NCBI GenBank assembly: GCA_024742875.1
Contig: JANSXP010000045.1
Coordinates: 1-60,529, forward strand
Length of the DNA: 60,529 nt
Source: Planctomycetaceae bacterium
GTDB lineage: Bacteria > Planctomycetota > Planctomycetia > Planctomycetales > Planctomycetaceae
Reading direction: 5' to 3'
Part shown: piece by piece, positions 24,464 to 34,076 of the stretch
Layout of the letters: every line of letters begins with the position of its first letter
How positions within the stretch are numbered: position 1 is the first letter of the stretch
The notes under the pieces: generated by a model
Database searches by the model: none
What the model was told of the DNA's origin: nothing
What the model saw: the letters and a program-made list of their open reading frames with translations, nothing else
Program-made: the position numbers and the translations under genes

Positions 24464-27364
24464 TCAATTGGCACGCTGATACGCAGCCAGAATCGACGCT
24501 CCGGACGCATCCGGCACGAACTGCTCAGGACGACTTTCGGGAGAGGTGCCGAAGACCATCAGCAGCTGATTGCCTTTGAGCAGTTTGAAGCGACCATGAC
24601 GATCCTGTCCACGGTGCTCACCACTGCCAATATGGATGGTCAGTGCCATCGGAGAGACGGTCGTATCGATATCGTATGTGCCCGTTTGAATGCCGCGACC
24701 GGTGTTCATCACATAGCGGCCGGCGGCAAACGTCACCGTCAGATCGGCGATGGCGGCATCCGGCAGGTCCTGCCCCTGGGCACAAAAGCGGGCCGCCTTC
24801 CATTCGCCCCGAAGTGCGGCCTGCACCTGCTGAACGTCCACAGGCTGGGTGACCTGCGTACCAGCCGCTGCGGGCCGCTGATCATCGGGCACCAGTTTCG
24901 ACACGCGTTTGTATTCCTGCACGAGGGATTCCTGTCCGGCTCCCTTCATGGCCTGCACGATACTGTCGACCGTGCGAACGGCGGCCTGTTTTTCTCCGAA
25001 TGCCGCCGTGTAGGCTTCCATGATCTGCTGCTCGTTTTCCAGATGAGCGGCCAGCAGTGTGTGGGTGTGTTCATCGGCCGTGTGGTGAATGTTGTCCGTG
25101 GCCAGAACCAGCGGCTCACCCGACACGCGACCTGTGCCTGCTGCACCAGTCGGTGTGGTGCCGGCAGACGCCGTGGCCGCGGCCGGTGAGCTGACACGCT
25201 GGCCATAGGTTGCAAAAGCCACAGTGACGCGGCGATCCCGGTCGGCCGATTTGAACGCCAGCAGTCCGATACTGGTGGTCACATCAATGGCCGAAACCGC
25301 CACTCCCTGCTCGTTCAGCACCGGCTGCCAGGTGCCACTGTCTGCCAGCATCTGTAGATGCTCGCCTTTGCCCACGCCTCCGCTGGGTGTTCCCGCAATA
25401 AAGACCGTCCTGTCCAGAGCAATGGCCGCACATCCGGCCATGCCCAGTTTGCCGCTGGTGGAAGCAATCGGTGTGCCCGTGTCTTTGCTGGTCAGCGGAC
25501 GCTCGGGCAGATCGCTCAGGGCCATTTCAAAACGCGTGCCGAACTTCTGCTGCGTGGCAACCACCAGCCGCCCTTTACGAACCGTGAACCCATTGCCGGA
25601 GGAGCCCACAGCTTCTTCTGTGATTGCCTGCGGCACGGGATTGCCAGCCTGCAGCAGTCGTACTTTGCGGTCACCATCTGCGTAAACAATGGTTCTGCCT
25701 TCGACAAATATCTGCCGGCGATCGACGCCCCGATAGTCTGTCATATCGAAAGTGGTCTGACCGGCCAGTCGGGCCACTTTGGCAATGCCGATCAGTTTTT
25801 TCTCAGCTGAGCTGACCGCCACGAGGCCATTGGCCGCGTCCACCGCCACACTGCTGACCTGCCGATCGTTATAGCCGGCATTGCGAATGGGAATCACAAC
25901 CGGCATTTCTCCGCTGACGTCAATCACTTTGAGGATGTTGCCATCGGTCACGCGATCCACGCGATTAACGGCCGCCACCAGATAACCATCCGCATTCAGC
26001 AGATTGGCTCGATGCAGTCCACCGGTGGGGTTGTACAGGGAGATTTCTGTTTCCGGAATCTCCACCGTTTTGCCTGTCTGCGTGTCGAAGACCACCACCT
26101 GTGTCTTTTTCACCAGCACGATTTTTCGCCCACAGACGTGAAACAGCTGCGCGTTGTAAACTTCCCCGTTGGGGATCTCGCGGGGCTTCGTGTCACCCAC
26201 CTGCAGATACTTCACCCCTGTGGGGAAGCCGGTGCCAAAGGCAATGATCTCATCACCGGCGGCGATATGCGTGTCGCTGCGGGTTTCAATGTCGGTGACC
26301 ACCAGCTGGAACGGACGATTGGGGTCGGCCGTTTGGGGCAGCCAGGTCCACGCGGCCCGCTGCTCGGCGGAGGGCCCGGCCACGGCGGCGGGCGTGCCGC
26401 TGGCAATCGCAATCGCCTGGGCGGCATCAAGTCGCTTCATCCACACCAGTTCACCGGCCGTGCCTCTGGCGGCCAGTCCGGCGTAGCGCGGCACCATGTA
26501 TTCCGTGCGCGGCTTGTGGGCCGACGCCTGGCGGGGATGCAGCTGCGGCTTGCCGGACTGCATCTTCAGTGGATAAACGGCATGCAGTTCGCCATTGCGA
26601 CGCACGACAAAGTGATAGTCCCCATCGCGGGCAGCCAGCTGCTCCACCTGAAACTTACGACCGCCTTTGTTTTCCGGAAGTTCCAGCTCGAACCGCAGCG
26701 GCTGCCATTTCTGAGTGCTCACATAGCCCGTGCGACCAACGGCCACCACGTCGCCGTCTTTCCTGAGCTCCACCGTGTATTTGTCAGTGACCGTCGCGCC
26801 TTCAAAGGAGACGCGTTTGCCCCACATCCGAAATTCGACCGTGGCCTGTTTTCCGTCCGACAGTTTGGAATAGCCATAGGCCCAGTCATTCCATGGCCCC
26901 TTCATGAACCAGGCGGTCTGCGGGTTGAAAACATCGTCACTGCTTTCTGTGAACACGGTGAACGGCACCTGCGTCATCACCGTCTGCCCGGTGCGAAATG
27001 TGAGCAGATAATCGCCTGGCTCGGTGAAGCGGAACTCACGGTATTTGCCGCGGGCCTGCACACTGGCAAACACCTCGGTCACATGGTTGATGTAGAAGTC
27101 CTGAGTGTGCACAGGCACGCTCGATCCTTTTTTTGTGAGGACCGCCTCCACGGCCGCCCCCTGTGGCAAAAACACGGCGGTCAGCGCCTCCCCACTGCCT
27201 TCCAGCTGCAGCAGCCCGTTGGGATACACGTCCAGCGAATTCAGGACCGACGCATATTCCATCACGGGAGTGGGCCGCTGGGCGAAGGCCGCGGGCGCAG
27301 TGAAAACGGGCGCCAGTGCGGCGGCTAACAGAACGGCAACAGGGCCACGAATAACGTGTCTCAT
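24464..27364 (-). CDS. Large exported protein with propeller-like body and C-terminal TIGR03067 domain
   Basis: The ATG at 27364 is preferred over an upstream GTG because GGAG sits six bases before it. The 966-residue protein has a signal peptide ending in FAQ. The N-terminal third is beta-rich (FTEPGDYLLTFRTGQTVMTQVPF), the middle has repeated beta-propeller-like blades (VVVFDTQTGKTVEIPE, ILKVIDVSGEMPVV, VAVDAANGLVAVSS), an Ala/Thr-rich linker follows near residue 760, then an HTHTLLAAHLENEQQ helical part. The final 100 residues (LRGEWKAARFCAQGQDLPDAAI, RHGRFKLLKGNQLLMVF) match the planctomycete-expanded TIGR03067 domain. Function is unknown; its place beside an ECF sigma gene may hint at envelope sensing. 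Confidence 0.82.
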   Translation of the reverse strand: MRHVIRGPVAVLLAAALAPVFTAPAAFAQRPTPVMEYASVLNSLDVYPNGLLQLEGSGEALTAVFLPQGAAVEAVLTKKGSSVPVHTQDFYINHVTEVFASVQARGKYREFRFTEPGDYLLTFRTGQTVMTQVPFTVFTESSDDVFNPQTAWFMKGPWNDWAYGYSKLSDGKQATVEFRMWGKRVSFEGATVTDKYTVELRKDGDVVAVGRTGYVSTQKWQPLRFELELPENKGGRKFQVEQLAARDGDYHFVVRRNGELHAVYPLKMQSGKPQLHPRQASAHKPRTEYMVPRYAGLAARGTAGELVWMKRLDAAQAIAIASGTPAAVAGPSAEQRAAWTWLPQTADPNRPFQLVVTDIETRSDTHIAAGDEIIAFGTGFPTGVKYLQVGDTKPREIPNGEVYNAQLFHVCGRKIVLVKKTQVVVFDTQTGKTVEIPETEISLYNPTGGLHRANLLNADGYLVAAVNRVDRVTDGNILKVIDVSGEMPVVIPIRNAGYNDRQVSSVAVDAANGLVAVSSAEKKLIGIAKVARLAGQTTFDMTDYRGVDRRQIFVEGRTIVYADGDRKVRLLQAGNPVPQAITEEAVGSSGNGFTVRKGRLVVATQQKFGTRFEMALSDLPERPLTSKDTGTPIASTSGKLGMAGCAAIALDRTVFIAGTPSGGVGKGEHLQMLADSGTWQPVLNEQGVAVSAIDVTTSIGLLAFKSADRDRRVTVAFATYGQRVSSPAAATASAGTTPTGAAGTGRVSGEPLVLATDNIHHTADEHTHTLLAAHLENEQQIMEAYTAAFGEKQAAVRTVDSIVQAMKGAGQESLVQEYKRVSKLVPDDQRPAAAGTQVTQPVDVQQVQAALRGEWKAARFCAQGQDLPDAAIADLTVTFAAGRYVMNTGRGIQTGTYDIDTTVSPMALTIHIGSGEHRGQDRHGRFKLLKGNQLLMVFGTSPESRPEQFVPDASGASILAAYQRAN

Positions 27365-27596
27365 CAGGGTCTCCACAGATCAAAAGTCAGCAAATGTGCC
27401 GAGGTCTGCAGGTACAGGCGGATTGGCGGCGGCTGTGGACACGGAATCCTGCGATTTTCCCGGAGGCCTCCCAGCGGTCTCGATTTGCAGTCCACCAAAA
27501 AGCTAGACTGACTGCGGCAGACCCTCATTCCAGGCCGAAATACCACGCCGCGGTGTGCTGCCAGCCGCCGCGAATTCGTGAATCACACCGTCAGTC

Positions 27597-30500
27597 ATGT
27601 CGGAGCATCGTCCAGCTGAGTCGGCCGGTTCGTCGCCAGAGAACTTGTCTTTGGTCGACGAGTTTCGTGGGCAGTGGGATGCCGCCGTCAAAAAACTACA
27701 GTCCGATGCCGGCCATCCGCGGCACGTCCTGCCCAGCCTGGACGAGTTCTTACAGCGTCACCCGCAGATCGCGGCGGAAACCCGGATCGAGCTGTTGCTG
27801 CTGGATCAATACCAGCGGTGGACACTGGGGCACGAGATCCCTGCCCATGACTACATGGCGCGGTTCGATTTTCTGCAGGACGCCGCGCGGCTGAACCTCA
27901 TTCTCGAAGAGCTCGGCTATCGGGAAGAACGGTCCGCCGTGCCGCGGGATTTTGCCGAACAGTATCGGGATCAGCTTTCCGAAGCGGCATTTGCCGAATT
28001 GCTGCAGGAGGTCCAGGACGTTCCCGCCACCGCAGCGGACCGCATTGCGGACGATGCAGACCGGCAGCCGGTCGTGCCTCGCCCCCCCATTCCGCGACCG
28101 GCGCGTGTTGGGCGATACCAGGTGAGGGATGTGCTGGGCCAGGGAGCATTCGGCGCGGTCTATCTGGCGATCGACCCGGAGCTGCAGCGCGAAGTGGCCG
28201 TGAAAGTTCCGCATGAAAGCCGCATTGCTCAGGCCGGTGGTGTCGACGCGTTGATGGCAGAAGCCAGAGCCGTCAGTCGTCTGGATCACCCCTCCATCGT
28301 CCCCGTCTATGACATCAGCACCACCGAAGATGGACGGTGCTGTGTGGTTAGTCGTTACATCGACGGAGGAGATCTCAATCAGCGTCTGACGCGACCCTGC
28401 TCTGCGGTGGAGGCCGCCCGTCTGCTGGCGGTCGTTGCCCGGGCGGCCCATGCGGCCCACCGGGCCGGTGTCATTCACCGGGACATCAAGCCGGCCAACA
28501 TTCTGCTGGACACAACCGGACAGCCGTTCCTCGCTGACTTTGGTCTGGCGCTGCAGGACGCGGACTTTGGACAGGGGGCCGATTTTGTGGGCACGCCCGC
28601 ATGGATGAGTCCCGAACAGGCCCGCGGCGAAGGTCACCGAGTGGACGCCCGCACGGATGTCTACAGTCTCGGTGTGGTGCTGTTTGAAATGCTGACCGGC
28701 CAGCGACCTTACCGGGCCTGGGAAACCGAAGACCTGCTGGCGCAAATTCGCAACGGAGAAACGCGGCCTCCTCGTCAGTTCGATGACCGCATTCCCCGCG
28801 CCATCGACTGCATCTGCATGAAGGCCATGGCGCATCGCGCGGCAGATCGCTACAGCACAGCGCTGGATCTGGCTGACGAACTGGACGCGTTTGCCGACGA
28901 AGCAACGGCCGCCAGCGACAGTTCGGCCACTTCGGCCCCGACGCTGCCCGCCATGGCGGCCGGCTCCGGTTCACGGTACGAAAACACCAACTCGGGGCAG
29001 CTGGATGTGTGGGTTGACGATCTTTGCCCGCTGCCGACGGTCGTGCCCCGAGGGCTGCGTTCTTTTGACAGTGCGGACGCCGAATTTTTTCTGGACCTGT
29101 TGCCCGGCGCCCGTGACCGCCAGGGGATACCGGACAGTCTGCGATTCTGGCTGACGCGCATCGTGGGAGACGGCCCGCGATTTGCCGTAGGGCTGGTCTA
29201 CGGACCATCCGGCTGCGGGAAATCGTCGTTTGTGAAAGCCGGACTGCTGCCGCGGGTCCATCAGCAGATGGTCTGCCGCTATGTCGAAGCCACCGCCGAC
29301 GAAACCGAACAGCGGCTGCGTGTCTGTCTGCGGGAACTGCTGACAGAACGGGACAGATCAGACAGCACGGCGGCTGCGGCGGACCGCCCGGAAGAAACGC
29401 TGGCGCAACTGCTCGGGGAAGTACGACGGCAGGCGCAATTGAGCAACCGCCGCATCCTGCTGATCATCGACCAGTTTGAGCAGTGGCTGCACCGTACGGT
29501 CGGTGGTGATCAGGCGGCCCTGCTGGCGGCATTGCGGCAGTGTGACGGTGAACACGTGCAGACCGTCGTCATGGTGCGGGACGACTTCTGGATGGCGGCG
29601 ACGCGGTTCTTTCGTGATCTTGAAATCCCGCTGATTGACGGCAAAAACGCGGGCCCCATTGACCTGTTCGATCGGCGTCACGCCCGACGGGTGCTGCGAA
29701 TGTTTGGACTCGCTTACGGCGAACTGCAGCCGGGCGGGCATTTGGGGCACCAGCGTCGATTCATGAGGGCCGCCGTCGACAGCCTGACGGAAAACGGCAT
29801 GGTGTCTCCGGTGCGGATCGCTCTGTTTGCAGAAACCCTGAAGGGTCAGGAATGGAACTCGGCATCGCTGCGGCGGATTGGCGGTGCGTCCGGCATTGGC
29901 CTGGCGTTTTTGGAACGCAGTTTCGGCGAGACGGCTTCGGCGCCGAATCGCGTGTTCTCGCAGCCGGCTGAAAAACTGCTGGCCTCACTGCTGCCCGCTC
30001 CCGGGGAAGACATCCGTGGTGCCGCGAGAACCACGGCCGAACTGCGACAGGCGGCGGAAGTGAAGACCAGTGCCGAATTTCGCGATCTGCTGCAGATCCT
30101 TGACCAGCAGTTGCGGCTCATCTCTCCGGCCGATCCGGTGTCGGCCTCGGACACCGCGACACCGTCCGACAGCCGCACGCAGCGTTATCAGCTGACCCAC
30201 GATTATCTGGTGCCGTCCGTGCGGCAGTGGGTGACGCAGCGACGCACGCTGTCGTTTCGCAGTCGGCTTCGCGGTCGGTTTGCTGAACGCTCCGAACAGT
30301 ACGGTCAACTGCCAATCCGCCGACTGCTGCCGACCGCATGGGAAGACATCGCCTTTCGCTGCGTGACCTCACCGCTGGACTGGAATGAATCGCAAACCCG
30401 GATGATGGAGCGGTCGGGGCGGCGAGTGCTGCTGTGGCTGGCGGGGATCGGCCTGACCGTGCTGGCCGCCTTCTGGCTGGGCCGTGAACTGAACGGACGC

Positions 30501-32552
30501 CAGCAGGCGCAGTCGCTGTCCGAACGCATTGTGAATGCCACAACGACCGAGCTGCCGGGAATTCTGGACGAGGCCGTGGAGTTTCGCCCGTGGCTGATCG
30601 AAGATCTGCAGCAACCGGTGACCATTGATGAGGCAGATCGACTGACACAGCGTCAATTGCAACGACGAAAACTGCACTGGCAGCTATCGAGTCTGCGGCT
30701 GCGTGGCCGCGTGGCAGACGATCTGTTCGATCTGGTGCTGTCAGCGCCCGCACAGGATATCGCCGCCATCGCACAAATCATGGACGGCCGTTATCGCTTT
30801 CCCGTGTCGCCCCTGTGGGACGTGCTGAACAAGCGCAGCGAAACGGCTGACCGCCGACTGCGGGCGGCCGTTATTCTTGCCCGACTGGACCGCACACAGC
30901 GGCTGTGGGACGCCGCAGCCCCCTCTCTGGCAGGGCTGCTGGTCGATGCACGCACGTCGGAAATTGATTTTTTCATTGACGGCCTCAGACCCGCGGCCGC
31001 GCCACTCAGCGCACACTTGGCAGCCTATCCGGGATTAAATGGCTACACGGATCTGCAGCGGCGGCACGCAGCCCGCGCACTGGCCACCTTTATGGAAGAC
31101 GACCCGGCGGCACTGACCTCCCTGGCGATCGCAACCGAGCAGATCGAATTTTCCGAACTGGCTCCCGCAGTGGTTCGAGTGGCGGCTGACAACGGGGCGG
31201 CCGTCCGCGAAGTCCTCAATCAGCCCGCCGACGAGAGGTCCGCCGTGGCCGCACGACGCACGCCGCGACAGCGGGCCGTTCAGCGGGCGAATATCAACGC
31301 ACTGAAAATTCAGCTGGGAGACGGTTCGCCGCAGATGTTTCAGGCCACCGCAGATCCGACGGTTCGCAGCTATCTGATCCATCACTATGCCGTCGCCGGA
31401 GGATCGCCGCAACGGCTGCTTGCATGGCTCGGGCAGGACGTGGGAGACGACATCCGTCACGCATTGATCCTTGCTGTGGGTCAGATTGCGAAAGACCGCT
31501 TTCCACCGGAGGACTTCCAGACGTTCCTGTCCCTGCTGGAGGAAACCTATCGCACGCATCCGGATCCCGGTGTGCACGCGGCCGCCGAATGGGCCCTGCG
31601 GCGGCACGACCGGCATCAGTGGATTGCCCGGACCACGGCTGAACTGGCGACCGCGGCCGGGTCGTCCGATCGCGCAGCAGACAACACACAGTCTCCTGAA
31701 CGGCGTTGGCACGTCACCCCCATGGGACTGACCATGGTGGCAGTCGATGGCCCTTTCGACATTCAACTGGGGTCAGATCTGACGGACCCCGAACGGTTCC
31801 TCAACGAGAATCAGGTGTGGCGGCACGGCGGTCGGTCGTTCGACATGGCCGCGCACGAAATCACGGTGGATCTGTTCGCGCAGTTCATGAAAGAGACGGG
31901 CGCTGTGCTCACCAACAACCGCATGCCGGAAGAATCAGGAGCCGCCGCGCAAATTGAAATCCCGTGGAATGTGGCCGTGTGGTTCTGCAACTGGCTGAAC
32001 GAAAAAGAGGGCATTCCGCAAAGCGAATGGTGTTACCTGCCCAATCCCGAAGGGGCCTACAAGTCGGGCCTGGTGATCGTGGAAAACGGCATGCAGAAGA
32101 CAGGCTACCGCCTGCCCACGCACTATGAATGGGAATATGCGGCCAAAGCGGGCACGACCACATCACGGTACTACGGTCAGGGGCCGGAACTGCTCCGCGA
32201 GTACGCCTGGTTTGGCGGGAACTCCCAGCGTGTGGTGCGTGACGTGGGTCAGTTGAAGCCGAATCCGTGGGGGCTGTTTGACATGCTGGGCAACGCCTAC
32301 GAATGGTGCATTGGCCGCTCTTCACTGAAGATCGAGCTGGAGCCCCAGCGGGAACAGCTGGTCGTCAATCTGTTTGTGCCCCGCCGCGTGCGCGGGGGCA
32401 ATCTGCTGGAGCCGGAAAGATTTCAGCGAGCCGTGCGACGTTCGTTCTATCGCATCACCGTTGAAGGCGAGGCGATCGGCATGCGGGTGGTGCGAACGAC
32501 CCAAACGCACGATCTGGATCCCGCCCTGCTGTCCGGCCCGCCGGGCGGTTAG
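27597..32552 (+). CDS. Giant Ser/Thr protein kinase - STAND ATPase - FGE-like fusion (1651 aa)
   Basis: An N-terminal region of about 170 residues precedes a Hanks-type kinase domain with glycine loop GQGAFGAV, AVKVPHES, HRDIKPANILL and ADFGLAL, so all main catalytic residues are present. After an Ala/Ser-rich linker comes a P-loop STAND module: YGPSGCGKSSF (Walker A, about 535-545) and ILLIIDQFEQW (Walker B, about 620). One transmembrane helix lies at about 944-965 (VLLWLAGIGLTVLAAFWLG), then an alpha-helical region of probable repeats, and finally an FGE-like domain from about 1375 (MGLTMVAVDGPFDIQLG, GYRLPTHYEWEYAAKAG, LFDMLGNAYEW). The segment that carries the two active-site Cys in true FGE reads RAVRRSFYRITVEGEA, with no Cys, so this is probably a binding rather than catalytic domain. 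The helix puts the kinase inside and the FGE-like part outside the membrane. Confidence 0.92.
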   Translation: MSEHRPAESAGSSPENLSLVDEFRGQWDAAVKKLQSDAGHPRHVLPSLDEFLQRHPQIAAETRIELLLLDQYQRWTLGHEIPAHDYMARFDFLQDAARLNLILEELGYREERSAVPRDFAEQYRDQLSEAAFAELLQEVQDVPATAADRIADDADRQPVVPRPPIPRPARVGRYQVRDVLGQGAFGAVYLAIDPELQREVAVKVPHESRIAQAGGVDALMAEARAVSRLDHPSIVPVYDISTTEDGRCCVVSRYIDGGDLNQRLTRPCSAVEAARLLAVVARAAHAAHRAGVIHRDIKPANILLDTTGQPFLADFGLALQDADFGQGADFVGTPAWMSPEQARGEGHRVDARTDVYSLGVVLFEMLTGQRPYRAWETEDLLAQIRNGETRPPRQFDDRIPRAIDCICMKAMAHRAADRYSTALDLADELDAFADEATAASDSSATSAPTLPAMAAGSGSRYENTNSGQLDVWVDDLCPLPTVVPRGLRSFDSADAEFFLDLLPGARDRQGIPDSLRFWLTRIVGDGPRFAVGLVYGPSGCGKSSFVKAGLLPRVHQQMVCRYVEATADETEQRLRVCLRELLTERDRSDSTAAAADRPEETLAQLLGEVRRQAQLSNRRILLIIDQFEQWLHRTVGGDQAALLAALRQCDGEHVQTVVMVRDDFWMAATRFFRDLEIPLIDGKNAGPIDLFDRRHARRVLRMFGLAYGELQPGGHLGHQRRFMRAAVDSLTENGMVSPVRIALFAETLKGQEWNSASLRRIGGASGIGLAFLERSFGETASAPNRVFSQPAEKLLASLLPAPGEDIRGAARTTAELRQAAEVKTSAEFRDLLQILDQQLRLISPADPVSASDTATPSDSRTQRYQLTHDYLVPSVRQWVTQRRTLSFRSRLRGRFAERSEQYGQLPIRRLLPTAWEDIAFRCVTSPLDWNESQTRMMERSGRRVLLWLAGIGLTVLAAFWLGRELNGRQQAQSLSERIVNATTTELPGILDEAVEFRPWLIEDLQQPVTIDEADRLTQRQLQRRKLHWQLSSLRLRGRVADDLFDLVLSAPAQDIAAIAQIMDGRYRFPVSPLWDVLNKRSETADRRLRAAVILARLDRTQRLWDAAAPSLAGLLVDARTSEIDFFIDGLRPAAAPLSAHLAAYPGLNGYTDLQRRHAARALATFMEDDPAALTSLAIATEQIEFSELAPAVVRVAADNGAAVREVLNQPADERSAVAARRTPRQRAVQRANINALKIQLGDGSPQMFQATADPTVRSYLIHHYAVAGGSPQRLLAWLGQDVGDDIRHALILAVGQIAKDRFPPEDFQTFLSLLEETYRTHPDPGVHAAAEWALRRHDRHQWIARTTAELATAAGSSDRAADNTQSPERRWHVTPMGLTMVAVDGPFDIQLGSDLTDPERFLNENQVWRHGGRSFDMAAHEITVDLFAQFMKETGAVLTNNRMPEESGAAAQIEIPWNVAVWFCNWLNEKEGIPQSEWCYLPNPEGAYKSGLVIVENGMQKTGYRLPTHYEWEYAAKAGTTTSRYYGQGPELLREYAWFGGNSQRVVRDVGQLKPNPWGLFDMLGNAYEWCIGRSSLKIELEPQREQLVVNLFVPRRVRGGNLLEPERFQRAVRRSFYRITVEGEAIGMRVVRTTQTHDLDPALLSGPPGG

Positions 32553-32566
32553 CTGGGCAAACAGCG

Positions 32567-33106
32567 CTACGCCTGACGACGGATCCAGAACCCAAACATC
32601 TTCCAGAAGCAGCGGTTACCAAACGACCAAAGCGGTGCAAACCAGCGTTTCACCAGACTGTCCAGTTGCAGAATGACTTTGGTCTGACGCTCGTCGACTT
32701 TCTCCACCCAGAACTGCAGCCGTGTGGGGCGCACCAGTCGCAGACTCAGAAAGTGGCTGCCGTAAAAATACTGCAGGTCGCGATATTCACCATCGCGAAT
32801 TTCCGTCATCGTGCCGGCGAACAGCGTGAACGGACCGTGGTGAACATTCAGACCGCCTTCGTGAAACCCGGCCGGTGTGTCCGGGTCAGCGGAGACAAAT
32901 TCGACCCGCCAGGGAGGGATCTGACCTTTGGTAAATGTGTCGGGATTGTTCAGCCAGGACCAGACGTCTTCAGCCGATTTTTGCAGCACATACTCGCGGC
33001 GGACCGTGTGTTCGCAAAACCCGGCCGGAGCCGCCTGTGGAGCGGCAGCTTTGTCGGTAAAAAACGGGTTGGCGGCAATCACGCCGACAGGCAGGGTGCT
33101 GGACAT
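32567..33106 (-). CDS. SRPBCC/START-like ligand-binding protein
   Basis: The ATG at 33106 gives a 179-residue protein (MSSTLPVGVIAANPFF). It shows the SRPBCC pattern: EYVLQKSAEDVWSWLNNPDTFTKGQIPPWRVEFV, GGLNVHHGPFTLFAGTMTEI and a helical end (FAPLWSFGNRCFWKMFGFW). Proteins of this fold bind hydrophobic ligands; no particular substrate is indicated. No signal peptide is clear. It is convergent with the kinase gene, 14 bases between stops, and divergent from the TPR-sulfatase pair. Confidence 0.75.
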   Translation of the reverse strand: MSSTLPVGVIAANPFFTDKAAAPQAAPAGFCEHTVRREYVLQKSAEDVWSWLNNPDTFTKGQIPPWRVEFVSADPDTPAGFHEGGLNVHHGPFTLFAGTMTEIRDGEYRDLQYFYGSHFLSLRLVRPTRLQFWVEKVDERQTKVILQLDSLVKRWFAPLWSFGNRCFWKMFGFWIRRQA

Positions 33107-33433
33107 GACGGGTCTCGGCAGCAAAAGTGAGAAGAAGAATCTGCCCCATTTTATGCGACCTGTTGATTTCGTCCCGCAGATTTGCCTCGCACAGGCTCTC
33201 ACCGGCCGGCAGCCGGCCAACCGGGGACGAAAACGGGGGCCGTTGGTACCATCAGGGCACGGGACACACTGTTTCCCCGGACATCTGCCATGTGCCGCGC
33301 AGGCCACAGAGGCAAGCATGGCTGTGGGAGCACTGCGGTGAAAAAACCTGTGGGCGAAGTTGCGCGCGTCAGGGTTGGTCTGTCCATTGAAGTTCGCGGC
33401 AGCGCGTTAAGACTGAATCGGAGAAACCGGAAG
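33107..33433. other. Divergent intergenic region
   Basis: No gene is supportable. The region carries a quasi-palindrome, GGCCGGC-A-GCCGGCC, at 33204-33218, which could be a protein-binding site, and serves as promoter space for the SRPBCC gene and the TPR-sulfatase pair. I see no convincing sigma-70 boxes. Confidence 0.35.
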
Positions 33434-34027
33434 ATGGCAAGTGACGAGGAAGTTCGGCGGCTGGCGGCCAAAGGCTGGAGTCCGGAAATCGATGCTCTGT
33501 TTGAAAACGGACTGCCGGATGCGCAGATGCGAATTCTGGAGGCGGCCGGATTGTTTGACGACGACAATGAGGGTGCCGCAGATGCCGACGACGGCCTGCC
33601 GCCACCTTTGGAGAATGAAATCGATCTCGCCATTCAGGACACGCTGGGTCGCGCGGAACAACATATGGGAGCCGCGCAGTGGGACGAGGCGGTCGCCGCT
33701 TTTCAGAGTGCTCTGCGTTTGCTGCCAGCGGCCAATGCGTTAGACGAATACGCCACCCGCGGCTGGACGGGTATTGCCGACGCGCTTTTCTTTCAGCAAA
33801 AGTACGCTGACGCCCGCGAGGCTTTGGAACAGGCACTGAAGTGCGATGGCGGGACGGGTAATGCCTTCGTGCATCTGCGACTCGGGCAGTGCTGCCTGAA
33901 TCTGCAGCAAACGGACGCTGCCGCCGATCAGCTCACGCGGGCGTATATGGCCGCCGGCCCGGACATCTTTCAGGGCGAAGACGAAATGTACTTTGCCTTC
34001 CTGCAAACTCGCATCACCATCAGGTAA
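33434..34027 (+). CDS. TPR-repeat protein upstream of a sulfatase
   Basis: The ATG at 33434 begins MASDEEVRRLAAKGWSPEID. The 197-residue product has no signal peptide. The acidic linker (DDDNEGAADADDGLPPP) precedes about three tetratricopeptide units: AEQHMGAAQWDEAVAAFQSAL, GIADALFFQQKYADAREALEQAL and LRLGQCCLNLQQTDAAADQLTRAY. It probably acts as a protein-interaction scaffold. The sulfatase gene starts 49 bases after its stop, so the two may be co-transcribed. Nothing shows what it binds. Confidence 0.82.
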   Translation: MASDEEVRRLAAKGWSPEIDALFENGLPDAQMRILEAAGLFDDDNEGAADADDGLPPPLENEIDLAIQDTLGRAEQHMGAAQWDEAVAAFQSALRLLPAANALDEYATRGWTGIADALFFQQKYADAREALEQALKCDGGTGNAFVHLRLGQCCLNLQQTDAAADQLTRAYMAAGPDIFQGEDEMYFAFLQTRITIR

Positions 34028-34076
34028 CCTGTTGCCGTGCGTCGCTACTGTTCTCCCCTGTGATAAGAGATGCCCG

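Noticed and set aside
26012-27328. Plus-strand open frame of 438 codons
   Set aside because: Antisense to the large exported TIGR03067 protein; no domain seen.
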